Of a stretch of 64,000 nt of DNA, positions 9,631 to 18,943 are shown one piece after another. Numbering within the stretch: the stretch's first letter is position 1; each line of letters begins with the position of its first letter. The position numbers were made by a program, and so were the translations under genes. The notes under the pieces are model-generated. The model saw only the letters and a list, made by a program, of their open reading frames with translations, ran no database searches and was not told the DNA's origin. This stretch comes from Pilatotrama ljubarskyi (Eukaryota > Basidiomycota > Agaricomycetes > Polyporales > Polyporaceae), in NCBI GenBank assembly GCA_022385805.1, contig MU277692.1, positions 124,001-188,000 on the forward strand, given 5' to 3'.

Positions 9631-11986
9631 ATGACAAACATCGCCGACGCGCAGCTCAAGCACCACGTCGCCTTGCGCGGAGAGGCGATCTTGACAAGCC
9701 CGCGCTGGAACAAGGGCACCGCGTTCACGATCGACGAACGGAAGGCGTTCGGACTCACAGGACGACTGCCTTTCAGAGTGAACACGCTTGACGAACAGTG
9801 CGACAGGGCATACGATCAGCTTGAGGCGCGCCCGGAGCCGCTGCGAAAGAATACGTTCTTGCAGAGCTTGAAAGATCAGAACTGGGTGCTCTACTATGCC
9901 CTTATCTCGCGACATTTGAAGGAGTTGACCCCAATCATCTACACGCCCACAGAGGTGAGTATAAGTATGCTACGATGCACATTGCTCCCAGACATGACCC
10001 TTCTTGTCCAGGCAGAAGCGATATCCAACTACTCGCATCTCTTCCGCAGAAGCGAAGGACTCTTCCTCACGTTCCCTACCCAGGACGCTATGGAAGACGA
10101 CTTCCTCGAACAGACCAAAGGCCGTCAGATTGACCTCATCGTCTGTTCCGATGCTGAGCAGATTCTCGGCATCGGCGACCAGGGTGTGGGGGTAATTTTT
10201 CCGCGTTCCAATACGCTCTTCGCATGCCGCTCACGTAGGAGCACGCTGCCAGGGCATAGGCGTAAGTGCTCGGTACCTCTCTCCGAGCGACGTCACGAAC
10301 CTCATTGGGGCAACTAGATCTCCACCGCAAAGTCTGCGATCTATACGTGAGACCAAGTCATCTGCCAGTCTTGTTCGACTGCTCACCACCTCGCAGGCTG
10401 CTCGCGGGAGTCGATCCCGCGAAGGCGCTGGCCGTTACCCTGGATGTTGGAACCGATAACCAGGACTTGTTGAAGGACCGCCTATATGTCGTATGTTCTT
10501 TCGCAAGGCTGAGCCTCCTTACACGAACTTCGACGTGAGTTCTTCTAGGGTTGGCCCCACGAGCGGGTCCGGGGTGAGGAATACGACCAATTCGTCGACC
10601 GGTGAGTGAGGATGTCGACCCATCGTCTCCTATATCCTATATCGCACCACCCAGGTTCGTACAGTTGGTCCGCAAGTATCACCCGCACAGCCTGCTGCAC
10701 TTCGAGGATTTCGGCGTCACGAATGCCAAACGGCTGCTCGACAAATACCGTGACAAGCATGCATGCTTCAACGACGACGTGTAATATTGTTTCTCTTCTA
10801 CGGCCGGTGTACCGCATCTGACTCTGCCGGCTCTGCGAAGTCAAGGAACCGGAGCGGTGACGCTTGCATGCATCATGTCAGCCGTCGGGGTGACGAAGTC
10901 GAAGCTCGCTGATCAGCGGTTCATCATCTACGGCGCCGGTTCTGCGGGGCTCGGGATCACTCGGCAGCTCCGCGACGGCATCGTCACCATCGACGGCCTG
11001 GACAAGGACGAGGCCAACAAGAAGTTCTACCTGCTCGACAAGAACGGCCTCATCAAGGAGTCTCTCGGCGCTGAGAATATCCGAGAGGGCCTGCAAGAGT
11101 TCGTCCGCCCCGACAACGAGTGGGATGGCGTGCCGGCGAACGACAAGGGCGAGATCGGGCTGCTCGAGGTGGTGAAGAAGGTGAAGCCGACGGTGCTCAT
11201 CGGGTGCTCCACTCAGCCTGGCGCTTTTACGGAAGACGTTGTGCGCGAAATGGCAAAGGGCGCCGAGCGCCCGATCATCCTCCCGCTGTCAAACCCGAGC
11301 AAGCTGCACGAGGTGACGCCAGAGGACGCGACGCGCTGGACGGACGGCAAGGCGCTCCTCGCCACGGGGAGTCCATTTCCGCCATGTAAATTACCGAGCG
11401 GGAAGGAATATATGTAAGTAGCCCTTGTTCTTGGGAGGCCTGTGCAGCCCGTGCGGTGCGCCATACCCAGAGCAGGGAAGTCGAAGACTTACGTATATCT
11501 CTCCCCGGTGCTAGAGTCGCAGAATGTAATAGTGAGTGCTCGCCCGAGATTGGCTGCTTCTCAGTGAAAGGTGGTCGCTGACCGCTCACGCCTCTCACGC
11601 TGCCCGACTCGAAAACCCGCGCGGCGGACATGCTTCCCTTTTGGATTCGGAATCGAACGACAGATGCGCTCATCTATCCCGGGCTCGGCTTCGGCGCGAT
11701 GCTCTCCAAGGCGCGCTCACTGACGGACACGATGATTATCGCCGGCACGCGGCGGCTCGCGTCGCTTGCGCCGGCTCTGAAGGACCCTGGCGATGCGCTC
11801 CTGCCCGACTTTGAAGACGCGCCGGGGGTAAACTACGAGGTCGCCGTCGCGGTCGTCGAGCAGGCGATCGAGGAGGGCAGCGCGGGCGTTGAGTGGAAGA
11901 AGGAGGAGGTGCGCGAGAAGGTCAAGGAGGCTCAGTGGAAGCCGCTGTACGGCACGTACATCTACGATCCGAAGGGCGAGACGTAG
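9631..11986 (+). CDS. NAD(P)-dependent malic enzyme, copy 1
   Basis: Oxidative decarboxylation of malate to pyruvate with reduction of NAD or NADP. The N-terminal malic domain is clear ([49 protein letters not shown]). The metal-binding region [10 protein letters not shown] continues into GIG and LDVGTDNQ, followed by HFEDFG. The Rossmann dinucleotide motif is [11 protein letters not shown], with [13 protein letters not shown] and LPLSNPS after it. The gene has nine or more exons. Two are microexons: 10253-10261 (9 nt) and 11515-11531 (17 nt). All junctions checked keep phase and GT-AG ends. The frame ends at TAG 11984-11986, giving about 570 residues, normal for the family. No clear targeting peptide is seen, so cytosolic location is a guess. 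A second, divergent copy lies at 49229-51337 on the other strand. Confidence 0.92.
10253..10261 (+). other. 9-nt microexon (codons for GIG) in malic enzyme 1
   Basis: The three codons GGC ATA GGC lie between introns 10192-10252 (61 nt, GTAATT to CAG) and 10262-10317 (56 nt, GTAAGT to TAG). They supply the Gly-Ile-Gly that always follows DQGVG in malic enzymes. In malic enzyme 2 the same three codons are part of a larger exon. Confidence 0.8.
11515..11531 (+). other. 17-nt microexon in malic enzyme 1
   Basis: The exon A GTC GCA GAA TGT AAT A is flanked by introns 11414-11514 and 11532-11663, both GT-AG. It encodes the conserved (E/V)AECNN segment just before the ALIYPGLG motif. Phases (2 then 1) match on both sides. 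Confidence 0.75.
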
Positions 11987-14226
11987 GTCCAGGAAGCGGG
12001 AGGATAGGCGAACGGATGGGTGGAAGGCGGACCGGCGGAAGGAAAGACGCTTCCTAAATGAAATGTTGTTGTGAGTGGTGTTCCATTCCCGCTGCCTGGA
12101 GGCTGCCCTCTCCGAGTACGTGCTGGTCGAAGCTGACGAGGCTCCACAGAAGAAGCCATAAGCAGATGTAATTGTGTTTGCATACCTTTTATCGTGGACA
12201 CAAAGTGCCAAGAACGAAGACGAAGCTTTCCGCGCATGTGCTCCAGTCCTCGGCGGCTCCGTGCTCGGCGGTCCGCATCGGCCTTTCTTGTCGACCTTCC
12301 TCCCTCCAGAAGGGTGATCGCAGGAGCCACAGGTCGCTCGCCGCAAAACAAGCACGTCCTCGGTTTGCGGTAGAAGACCGAGGAGTTTGGCAATTGGGGC
12401 GCCACATAGTCCCCTCGACGTTCCGGCGGCTGCGATCCTCCAGAAAGGGTAATCGGTGGGATTTACGGGGGCGCGTTCCATTGCACTCACCCCGCTAGAA
12501 CACCGACATCGCCGCCACACGACACCTCCTGCCATCGACTGCCTTCAGTGCGATATCGCACCATCATGATATAAGGGAAGTCCGACCCTCAATCCTTCCC
12601 TTTACTCCGAGGGCCATCGCGTGATATGTCCTCGGTCACATCGCGCATGCGGTGTGTGCAACATTTGTTCTACCCTTCACCTGTCCGAGGGCATCGCACT
12701 GGGTCTATATCTGGTCGTCCACGCCACGGTGATCATCCAGCCGCCCACCACGCCGGTTGTGCGGATGTGGTATACGAGTACAGGCACGAGTTGCCGGAGG
12801 GTCCACACGAGATGCCCCCGGCCAAGTAGCGCGTACAGCTCATAGGACGCGTCGCTGTCGAGGCAGGTGAAGGCGTGGACTGCCGGGCGCGCGGGCGGAC
12901 ACAACTCGGCAATGTAATTCAGGGTTTGGCGGGCTTGGCCCGTCTTACCGCCGGAGTGCAGGCGCGAGGCGTTCACCGCTCGTGCTTGTACGCCGCGCCC
13001 CTCGACCTATAGGACGTCAGCTTGACTCACTTGGAGAGGCGATGACCAACCCGGCACGTCGTGCGTCCAGCAGCACCTCGCCGGATTGACAATGTGACGC
13101 AAAGAACGTTCTCTTCTGTCCCCGTGCAAGCGTTCGCGGGCGCGTGGTGGCAGGCGTGCTGCAGTGTGGGAGAAAAGCAATTATGCGCGTATGGAGATGA
13201 AACGGAGACGGGTGGACGGGCACGGAGGACGTGTTTGGCTCGGTGAAACGCGAAACGCGCTAGCGGTCGTCCTTGTTTGGAAGCGTCAAACGACTCATGC
13301 CGGCGCAGTGTCCATATTCGGATGCGGTGTCTCGAGCCGCGAGCGGGACCATCATCACCAACAAATAGAGGTCATAGATGGGGGAACAACGCGGCGGGGC
13401 GGGCGGCGCTGGGGCGCGAGAACAGAACACACCCCGTGCATCCGATGTGACCTCTGAGGCCGGAGGCGAACGAGTCAGGGGGAGATGGGTGTCGGCGGAC
13501 GTGATTCAGGCTTATTGTGTCGCTTCCTGCGAGACACGCGGACGGAGTACTGGTGGACGCGGTCGCATCGATGCATTGGAGACGGTCGCGAGAGGGTTGC
13601 TTTTGTTTTGTGGCCTCTGCGGTCTCTGACTGCGTGGTCCGCTTGCCTGTTTTGATCGGATCTGTTCACGGCAGCAGGGTTGCGGGCCGTTTGGTACGGA
13701 CGTTCTTATTGTGTTCGGCCCCGTTTGCGTCTTGGGGGACGGCGAGCGCGGCGTCGTGCCACACGCGGAGATGCAGAGATAAAGCTCCGAGAGATGGGTG
13801 TCCGCGCATGCAACGAGAATGCTGGGACGCACACATACCTGTGCGAGGACGAGTGGACTGTGGCTGGGCGTCGGAGGGAAGAGTTCAATTAGACTTTGTC
13901 GGAGAGGCCGCGCAAGAAGCCGGGAGCGGAGAGCGGTGGGCCCGAATAGGCAATGTCGGTGAGCGAGTCAAGATCCGCGGCCGGCCGATTGGGTCGCTGG
14001 CCGGGATGTGCCGGACAGACGCCGGGGCTGACGCGCGCAGCTGTCACCGCGTCGCGCCTCCAAGCGTCTCTCGCCTTTCCTTCCTCTGCAATATAAATCC
14101 CATGGCAGTCCCTATATATACGGCCCTCTGCTCGCCAGGCCTCCCTCCGACCCCCGACCGCCCCCTCCTCCGCCCTTCCCGACGCCCACCGCAGTCTTCG
14201 TCACTGCGCTTGCAGGCCTGCCAGCC
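11987..14226. other. Long intergenic stretch with possible minus-strand exon remains
   Basis: No complete gene was found. On the minus strand, 12976-12677 is open for 99 codons (a run reading ALLGRGHLVWTLRQLVPV). A short upstream block (about 13080-13017, reading SGEVLLDARRAGLVIASP) also looks protein-like. I do not recognise either and could not join them with a convincing intron, so they may be relics. The rest is intergenic and, towards 14100, the promoter of the F-box gene. Confidence 0.35.
14113..14120 (+). promoter_or_regulatory. TATA-like element of the F-box gene
   Basis: TATATATA lies 107 bases upstream of the ATG at 14227 and is followed by a pyrimidine-rich leader, the usual arrangement of a fungal core promoter. 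Confidence 0.45.
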
Positions 14227-15726
14227 ATGGGCTACCTTGGTTTCATCTTCGCGTCCTCCTCCACCCGACCAGTGAGTACTTCATTCTGCATGAGATGGTC
14301 TGCGCACGAGTGCTACCTTCCGTCCTTTCCCGGTTCTTTCTGGCATTCTTCGTACTGACTATCTCTCCAGGCCACCACCCATCATGTTGAACCTGACCTG
14401 ACGACCCTCTATGCTCCCAAGAAACCCGTCGCGCGTCTCCCGAAGCCCCCATCGGTCCCTGTGCCCATGGAGATTGTTATGACCATTCTCGAAGCTGCTT
14501 ACGAGGACGAGAACCTTCCCACATACAACGCGCTGCTCAAGAACTGCGCCCTCGTCTGCAGGGACTGGTCTTCCATCGCCCAGAAGCTCCTTTTTCGTAA
14601 CGTTACCTTGAACACGCAGACAGCTGCCATCGCGTTCCAGCAAGCGGTGGACCGTGCGACTCCTCGTGGTCGCGTGCTCGGAGACGCAGTCGTCCGGATG
14701 AAGGTCGTCCTCGACCAGAACCAACCGTACCGGCTTTCCCATAGGTCGTTCGCACGCGCCGTGTCTCTTTGCCCGAACCTCTACGAGCTTAGCGTGGCAT
14801 TGTATGGCGAGTGTGGACCCGGCCTCGACATCGTTGGCGTGCCGGATGCTTCTCGCATGAAGCGATCCGCTCCCTCCTTCGACGAGCGCACGCTCGCCAT
14901 CCTTCGCGCCGGCCCGCAGATCTCGGCGCTTCAGTTCAGCAACTGGTCCGACAACAGCTCCTCTCTTCTCCAGCTTCTCGAGGTGTGGCCCTCGATCGAG
15001 TACCTGGACATCAGCGGAACGACGCCCCAGCTGGAGAACGACAACGCGGAGCCTTTCCCATGCGCCCTGCGCGAGCTGCGGACGAACTTCCAGTCCTCGC
15101 CCTCCGTGGAGTTCATGCGTTGGCTCTTGCACAACTCCACCGGCACCCTCCGCGTGCTGGACCTCGCCCGCGAGCCCACTCCAGATATGCTTGAGTACCT
15201 CGTATCCGCGCACGGCGCAACGCTCGAGTCGCTCGCCCTCCCTGCATGCGGCACTCACGAGGCCGCTGCGGCAGTCCGGAGATGCGCGGCTCTCCGTGAA
15301 CTCAAGATCGAGGGTGCCTGGGCGTCTCCTATGCTGTACAAGGCTCCGCCCAGCAGTCTGCAGCATCTGGCGTTCGGCGTCGATAGCGACACAGCTCTTC
15401 AGCCTGTCATTCAGGCTATCCGGAGGAGTGAGGAGCTGCGTGCGGTGACGATGCACGTCTGGCACGGCGGCGAGAGGCACCCGCAGCTTAACGTCGTTAA
15501 GGCTGCGTGTGCCGTCAAGGGCGTTGAGCTGAAGTTGACGAAGGATGTCCCGGCGTTCCGCTCTACCACTGTGCGTTCAACTTTGCCTTCACCTCGTGTC
15601 TTGGCGTCGCGCTGACCTGGAGCCCCTTTGCAGCGCGGTGATCCCGTTCCCACTGCGACGTATCCCCGCACAAGGTCGCTCAGCAATCTCCTCTACATGG
15701 CTTCACGCGCTTCCACGACCCAATAA
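14227..15726 (+). CDS. F-box protein with leucine-rich-like region
   Basis: Predicted substrate adaptor of an SCF ubiquitin ligase; the substrate is unknown. There are three exons; introns 14272-14370 (99 nt) and 15571-15633 (63 nt) are GT-AG and keep phase 0, giving 445 residues. The start gives MGYLGFIFASSSTRP. The F-box-like segment lies at about residues 42-90 (PVPMEIVMTILEAAYEDENLP, then NCALVCRDWSSIAQKLLF). The rest is a chain of weak leucine-rich repeats (CPNLYELSV, WPSIEYLDISG, ALRELKIEGAW). The second intron is needed: without it the frame stops early at 15613, whereas splicing adds a tail ending in SNLLYMASRASTTQ. F-box genes of this kind are greatly expanded in Agaricomycetes. Confidence 0.85.
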
Positions 15727-16737
15727 TCGATTCGCCTGATATTTGAGAACACTTAGGATTCCGCCGATTCGCGCGCGCGTGCATACACGTCGCCCGTTAA
15801 TTCCCCACCTTGTATCCACATGCGTCTGTTGCTCCAAGTCGGACAATAGCCTCCCTTCTGTGCTCCTATCTGTATCCAACCCCATCTCGACCTCTCACGT
15901 CTCTACCACACACCATCAAATGTCGCATGTCCCCATTACCGTCTCGCGCACGTCACGACCAACTCACGACCCTCACTCACCGAATCTGTCTCTTCGCATA
16001 CACGTTGCATCCTAATCTAGTCCGTGCACATATCCACCCCCTTTCTCACGTCTCTGCTTCGTTCGCATCGCCAATCCTGTCCGGGCCCGCATCTCCGATT
16101 CGACTCACGCTCACGGCATCTACTACCATCGACTCTCGATTCTCGACATCCGGCACGACTAATAGACTAGCTTCCGCATGCTCCTGCTCTCACATTCAGG
16201 CTCAAGACTCGCTATGCTTTCTCGTAATCGGCACGCGTTGCCCCTTCCCGACTCCCCGCCCGCCCGCCGTCCTCGTGCATATATCTCCTCACTGCTCTTC
16301 ACACGAAACGAAAACCGTCATTCCTACACATACGCCCATCTGCTCGCTCTCGCGAGCGCAGTAATGTGTAACAACGGATACACGTACATTCCCGACGGAT
16401 GCAAGGACGACTCGGTTATTTCAACGCTCTGGGCGCGGCGTCTTGGGAGGGGGTTTCTCAACGTCGGTGGTTCGGGCTTCCTTTTCCTGCTGCTCTTCTC
16501 TTTAGGTGGAGGTCGTTCTTTTTGGCTTGTTTGCATTCTTCGCGTTCGTTCGATCCTTCTTCACCGTTACTGTTGCAGGTTAATCTCGTTCGTTAGTGCA
16601 CTTTGTTCTAGAGTAGGGTTCGGGCCCGTTCGTCATCGTAATTTGATCAGGGCTCCGTCAACGAGCCTCTCGCCTCTTACATCCAGAGTCCTTGCCCGCC
16701 ACACAACCAGCAAATATTAATGAGTGTTAGCCTGCAG
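15727..16737. other. Intergenic, C/T-rich
   Basis: Downstream of the F-box gene is a long stretch rich in C and T on the plus strand. Open frames across it (up to 184 codons) consist of Ser/Pro/His/Thr low complexity and carry no motif. It borders the broken proteasome copy; the missing 5' part of that gene cannot be found here. Confidence 0.5.
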
Positions 16738-17319
16738 GGCCTCACCGCTGACGCCCGCACCATGATCGACCACGCCCGCGTCACCGCCCAGAACCACGCC
16801 TTCACGTACGACGAGCGCATCAAGGTCGGGAGGACCTCGCACTCCGCTTTGGAGAGAGTGTCCATGACGAGGACGCGATGATGAGTCGGCCGTTTGGTGT
16901 TGCGCTGCTCATCGCGGGGATCGACGAGTCGGGCCTTCAGCTGTGAGTGAGTGGTATCTCATATTCCTCCAGTGCTTGACTTATCGTCATTGCACCCAGG
17001 TTCCACACAGACTCTTCGGGTACATTCGTACGGTATGCGAAGCTGATCGGCTCGGGCTCGGAAGCAGCGCAGAGTGAGCTTCAGGACAAGTGGCACAAGG
17101 TACACATGCTATTCTTGCTACGGACATGCATATCTCATTCCTTGTCGCCAGCAAATGCCTCTGCAAGAGGCTCAGGTCCTCACCCTGAGAGCGTTCAAGC
17201 AGGTCATGGAGAAGCTTGACCACCACAATGTACAACTCGCGAACACATAGGTCACGCCTGGGAAGGGATTCGAGATCCTCGACGAGGTGCGCCTAAAAGC
17301 GATCATCGACATCATGTAG
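16738..17319 (+). pseudogene. Truncated, broken proteasome subunit alpha-5 (PUP2-like)
   Basis: The residues match the C-terminal two thirds of 20S proteasome subunit alpha type 5: [20 protein letters not shown], then [35 protein letters not shown], and VTPGKGFEILDE near the end. The first ~80 residues of the family are absent. After IKV the frame shifts: part of the usual segment before ALRFGES is deleted. Near the end a TAG stop (within LANT-stop-VTPG) interrupts the frame. Two introns remain in place (after GLQL and after DKWHK), so this is a decayed genomic copy and not a retro-copy. An in-frame ATG at 16720 could start a short peptide, but it would run into the frameshift. A functional alpha-5 gene must exist elsewhere because the subunit is essential (inference). 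Confidence 0.82.
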
Positions 17320-17513
17320 GCTTCCGGACCTCATACCTTTACTGTCGCTGTACATATACGTTCACTCTCGTTGTAAGCCGCTGGGTTTGCCGCGGAAGGG
17401 AGCGCATACATGCAAGCGTCGGATGGTGGTCCGTGAGGCTCCGTGCTCTATGGTCTAAAGTTGCGTGCTCGATGGTCTACTATCTGCTATGAACCCTTCT
17501 CTTGCTATGCGCT

Positions 17514-18827
17514 CTATCTCTCGTCGTAATCACTTGGGCTCGAAGTCCGGTCCACGGTGGCGCAGAAGTCCTTGATCAGTCTCTTCTGCGCATCGACACC
17601 CTTCTCCGTCTAGAGATGCGAGGTGAGCGGCCTGACAGAATGTATGAACGTATGAACGTACCTCGGAGTCGCCGATAGCGCGAATAACGATGTACTTGCG
17701 CCCTTCAAGCACCTCTTGGTTCACGTCGTTGTCAAGCGGCGAGTTGTGAGAGCCCGCGACGAGACAGCCTGCCTCTTGAGCGATGATAGCACCCGCGCAG
17801 ACGTCCCAAGGCCTATAACATCAACCTGAAGCATCCCCCTGACTTCCCATGTCTCGCAAAAAGACCTACCAGCATCCGATTTCCCTAATGCAGCACATCC
17901 ATAGGTGAGGTTCCGCGGTGCTACGCACTACAGGCTACGCACCAGTACAAGTCCAGCCCGCCCTGCCCATCGCAAAGTTCAGCGCCGCGCTCCCCAGCGA
18001 GCGCAACGCATGCGCCATCCCTCCACCCTCGACGCCCTCGGTGGGGTTCCCCGCGAGGCGTTGGGACGACTCGCCCTTGTGGCGCACCATGTCCGCCGAG
18101 CGGTCCGAGCCCCACTCGATACCAAGGAGTGCCTGCGAGAGAGAGGGCAAGGGTCGTGGACGCGCGAGCGGGAGACGGGCGGGAGCGCGTCCTCCTTGGG
18201 CGAGGTAGGAGCCGCCGCCCTTGACTCCGGTGTAGAGCTGGTCGAGGAAGGGGTTGTAGAGGACGCCGAGAACGGGGCGTTTTCCAGAAATGAGCCCGAT
18301 GGAGACGCAGACAGCCGGGAAGCCATGCACGAAGTTCGTGGTGCCGTCTGTGTGGGAGCCCGACTGAGACTCGTGCGTATGTCACAGGGGGCTGCACACG
18401 GTGGCGGGACGTACCGATGGGATCGACGCAGAAAGTGGGCTCGTCGGTCAAGCTCGTGCGCGCGCCGGCTGCGTACGACTCCTCTCCGATACTGTCAAGG
18501 GCAGTCCCCATCAGTATATATCCCTCTTGATCACCACCGTCATACCCCTCCGCAACAGCGAGTGCATATGGGCAGATATGGGCGCCGAGAGCCGAAAAGT
18601 CACAACTTGAAAGAGGGGTACTGCGCGGAGAGCTCGCGCTTGACGAGCTCCTCGACGCGCTCGTCGTACTCGGTGACGAGCTCGACCGAGTTCTTCTTCT
18701 CGTCCATCGCGCCCGACGCGCGGATAGCCTCGGAGCCCTCGAGGATGAGCGCCCCCGCCTTGCGCGCGAGCGCGACGGTGAAGTCGAGGATCGCGTTCAG
18801 CTCGGCTTGGGAGAGCGTGCTCGACAT
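17514..18827 (-). CDS. Inositol monophosphatase
   Basis: Mg2+-dependent hydrolysis of inositol 1-phosphate (or a related sugar phosphate) to inositol. The start is the ATG at 18827 ([10 protein letters not shown]). The metal-site motifs are present: [25 protein letters not shown] (its D-G-T is rebuilt across an intron), and [15 protein letters not shown]. The gene has six exons or so. A 15-nt exon at 17870-17884 encodes most of EIGCW and sits between introns of 58 and 57 nt. The final exon ends at TAG 17514-17516. The last residues are doubtful: the spliced frame ends [14 protein letters not shown], while the next frame ends DFEPK, which looks more like other fungal C-termini. A small indel near 17535-17550 may therefore have changed the tail. 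The start codon is 116 bases from that of the divergent NTPase gene. Confidence 0.88.
17870..17884 (-). other. 15-nt microexon in the inositol monophosphatase gene
   Basis: The exon GGAAATCGGATGCTG lies between introns 17885-17942 (58 nt) and 17813-17869 (57 nt), both GT-AG. It rebuilds W-E-I-G-C-W, a conserved part of the active-site motif WxxGxxxWDxxAG. Confidence 0.8.
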
Positions 18828-18943
18828 ATCGTGCAGGTGGTCGTAGCTATTGCGGAAGGTGCTCTGAGCGTAGGCTGGAACGACTTGTGAGAGGGGTACT
18901 GCCCCATATACAGTACTTACGATGGGTCCGGTGAGATAATGAC

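Noticed and set aside
11717..12535. A 272-codon minus-strand frame over the end of malic enzyme 1
   Set aside because: Antisense shadow of the malic enzyme C-terminus; no motif or start context.
14359..15480. A 373-codon minus-strand open frame antisense to the F-box gene
   Set aside because: It mirrors the codon pattern of the sense F-box gene, has no family motif and no plausible start or splice structure; it is a shadow of GC-rich coding DNA.
17905..18846. A 313-codon plus-strand open frame across the inositol monophosphatase gene
   Set aside because: It is antisense to a gene with clear catalytic motifs; its composition is that of a shadow frame.
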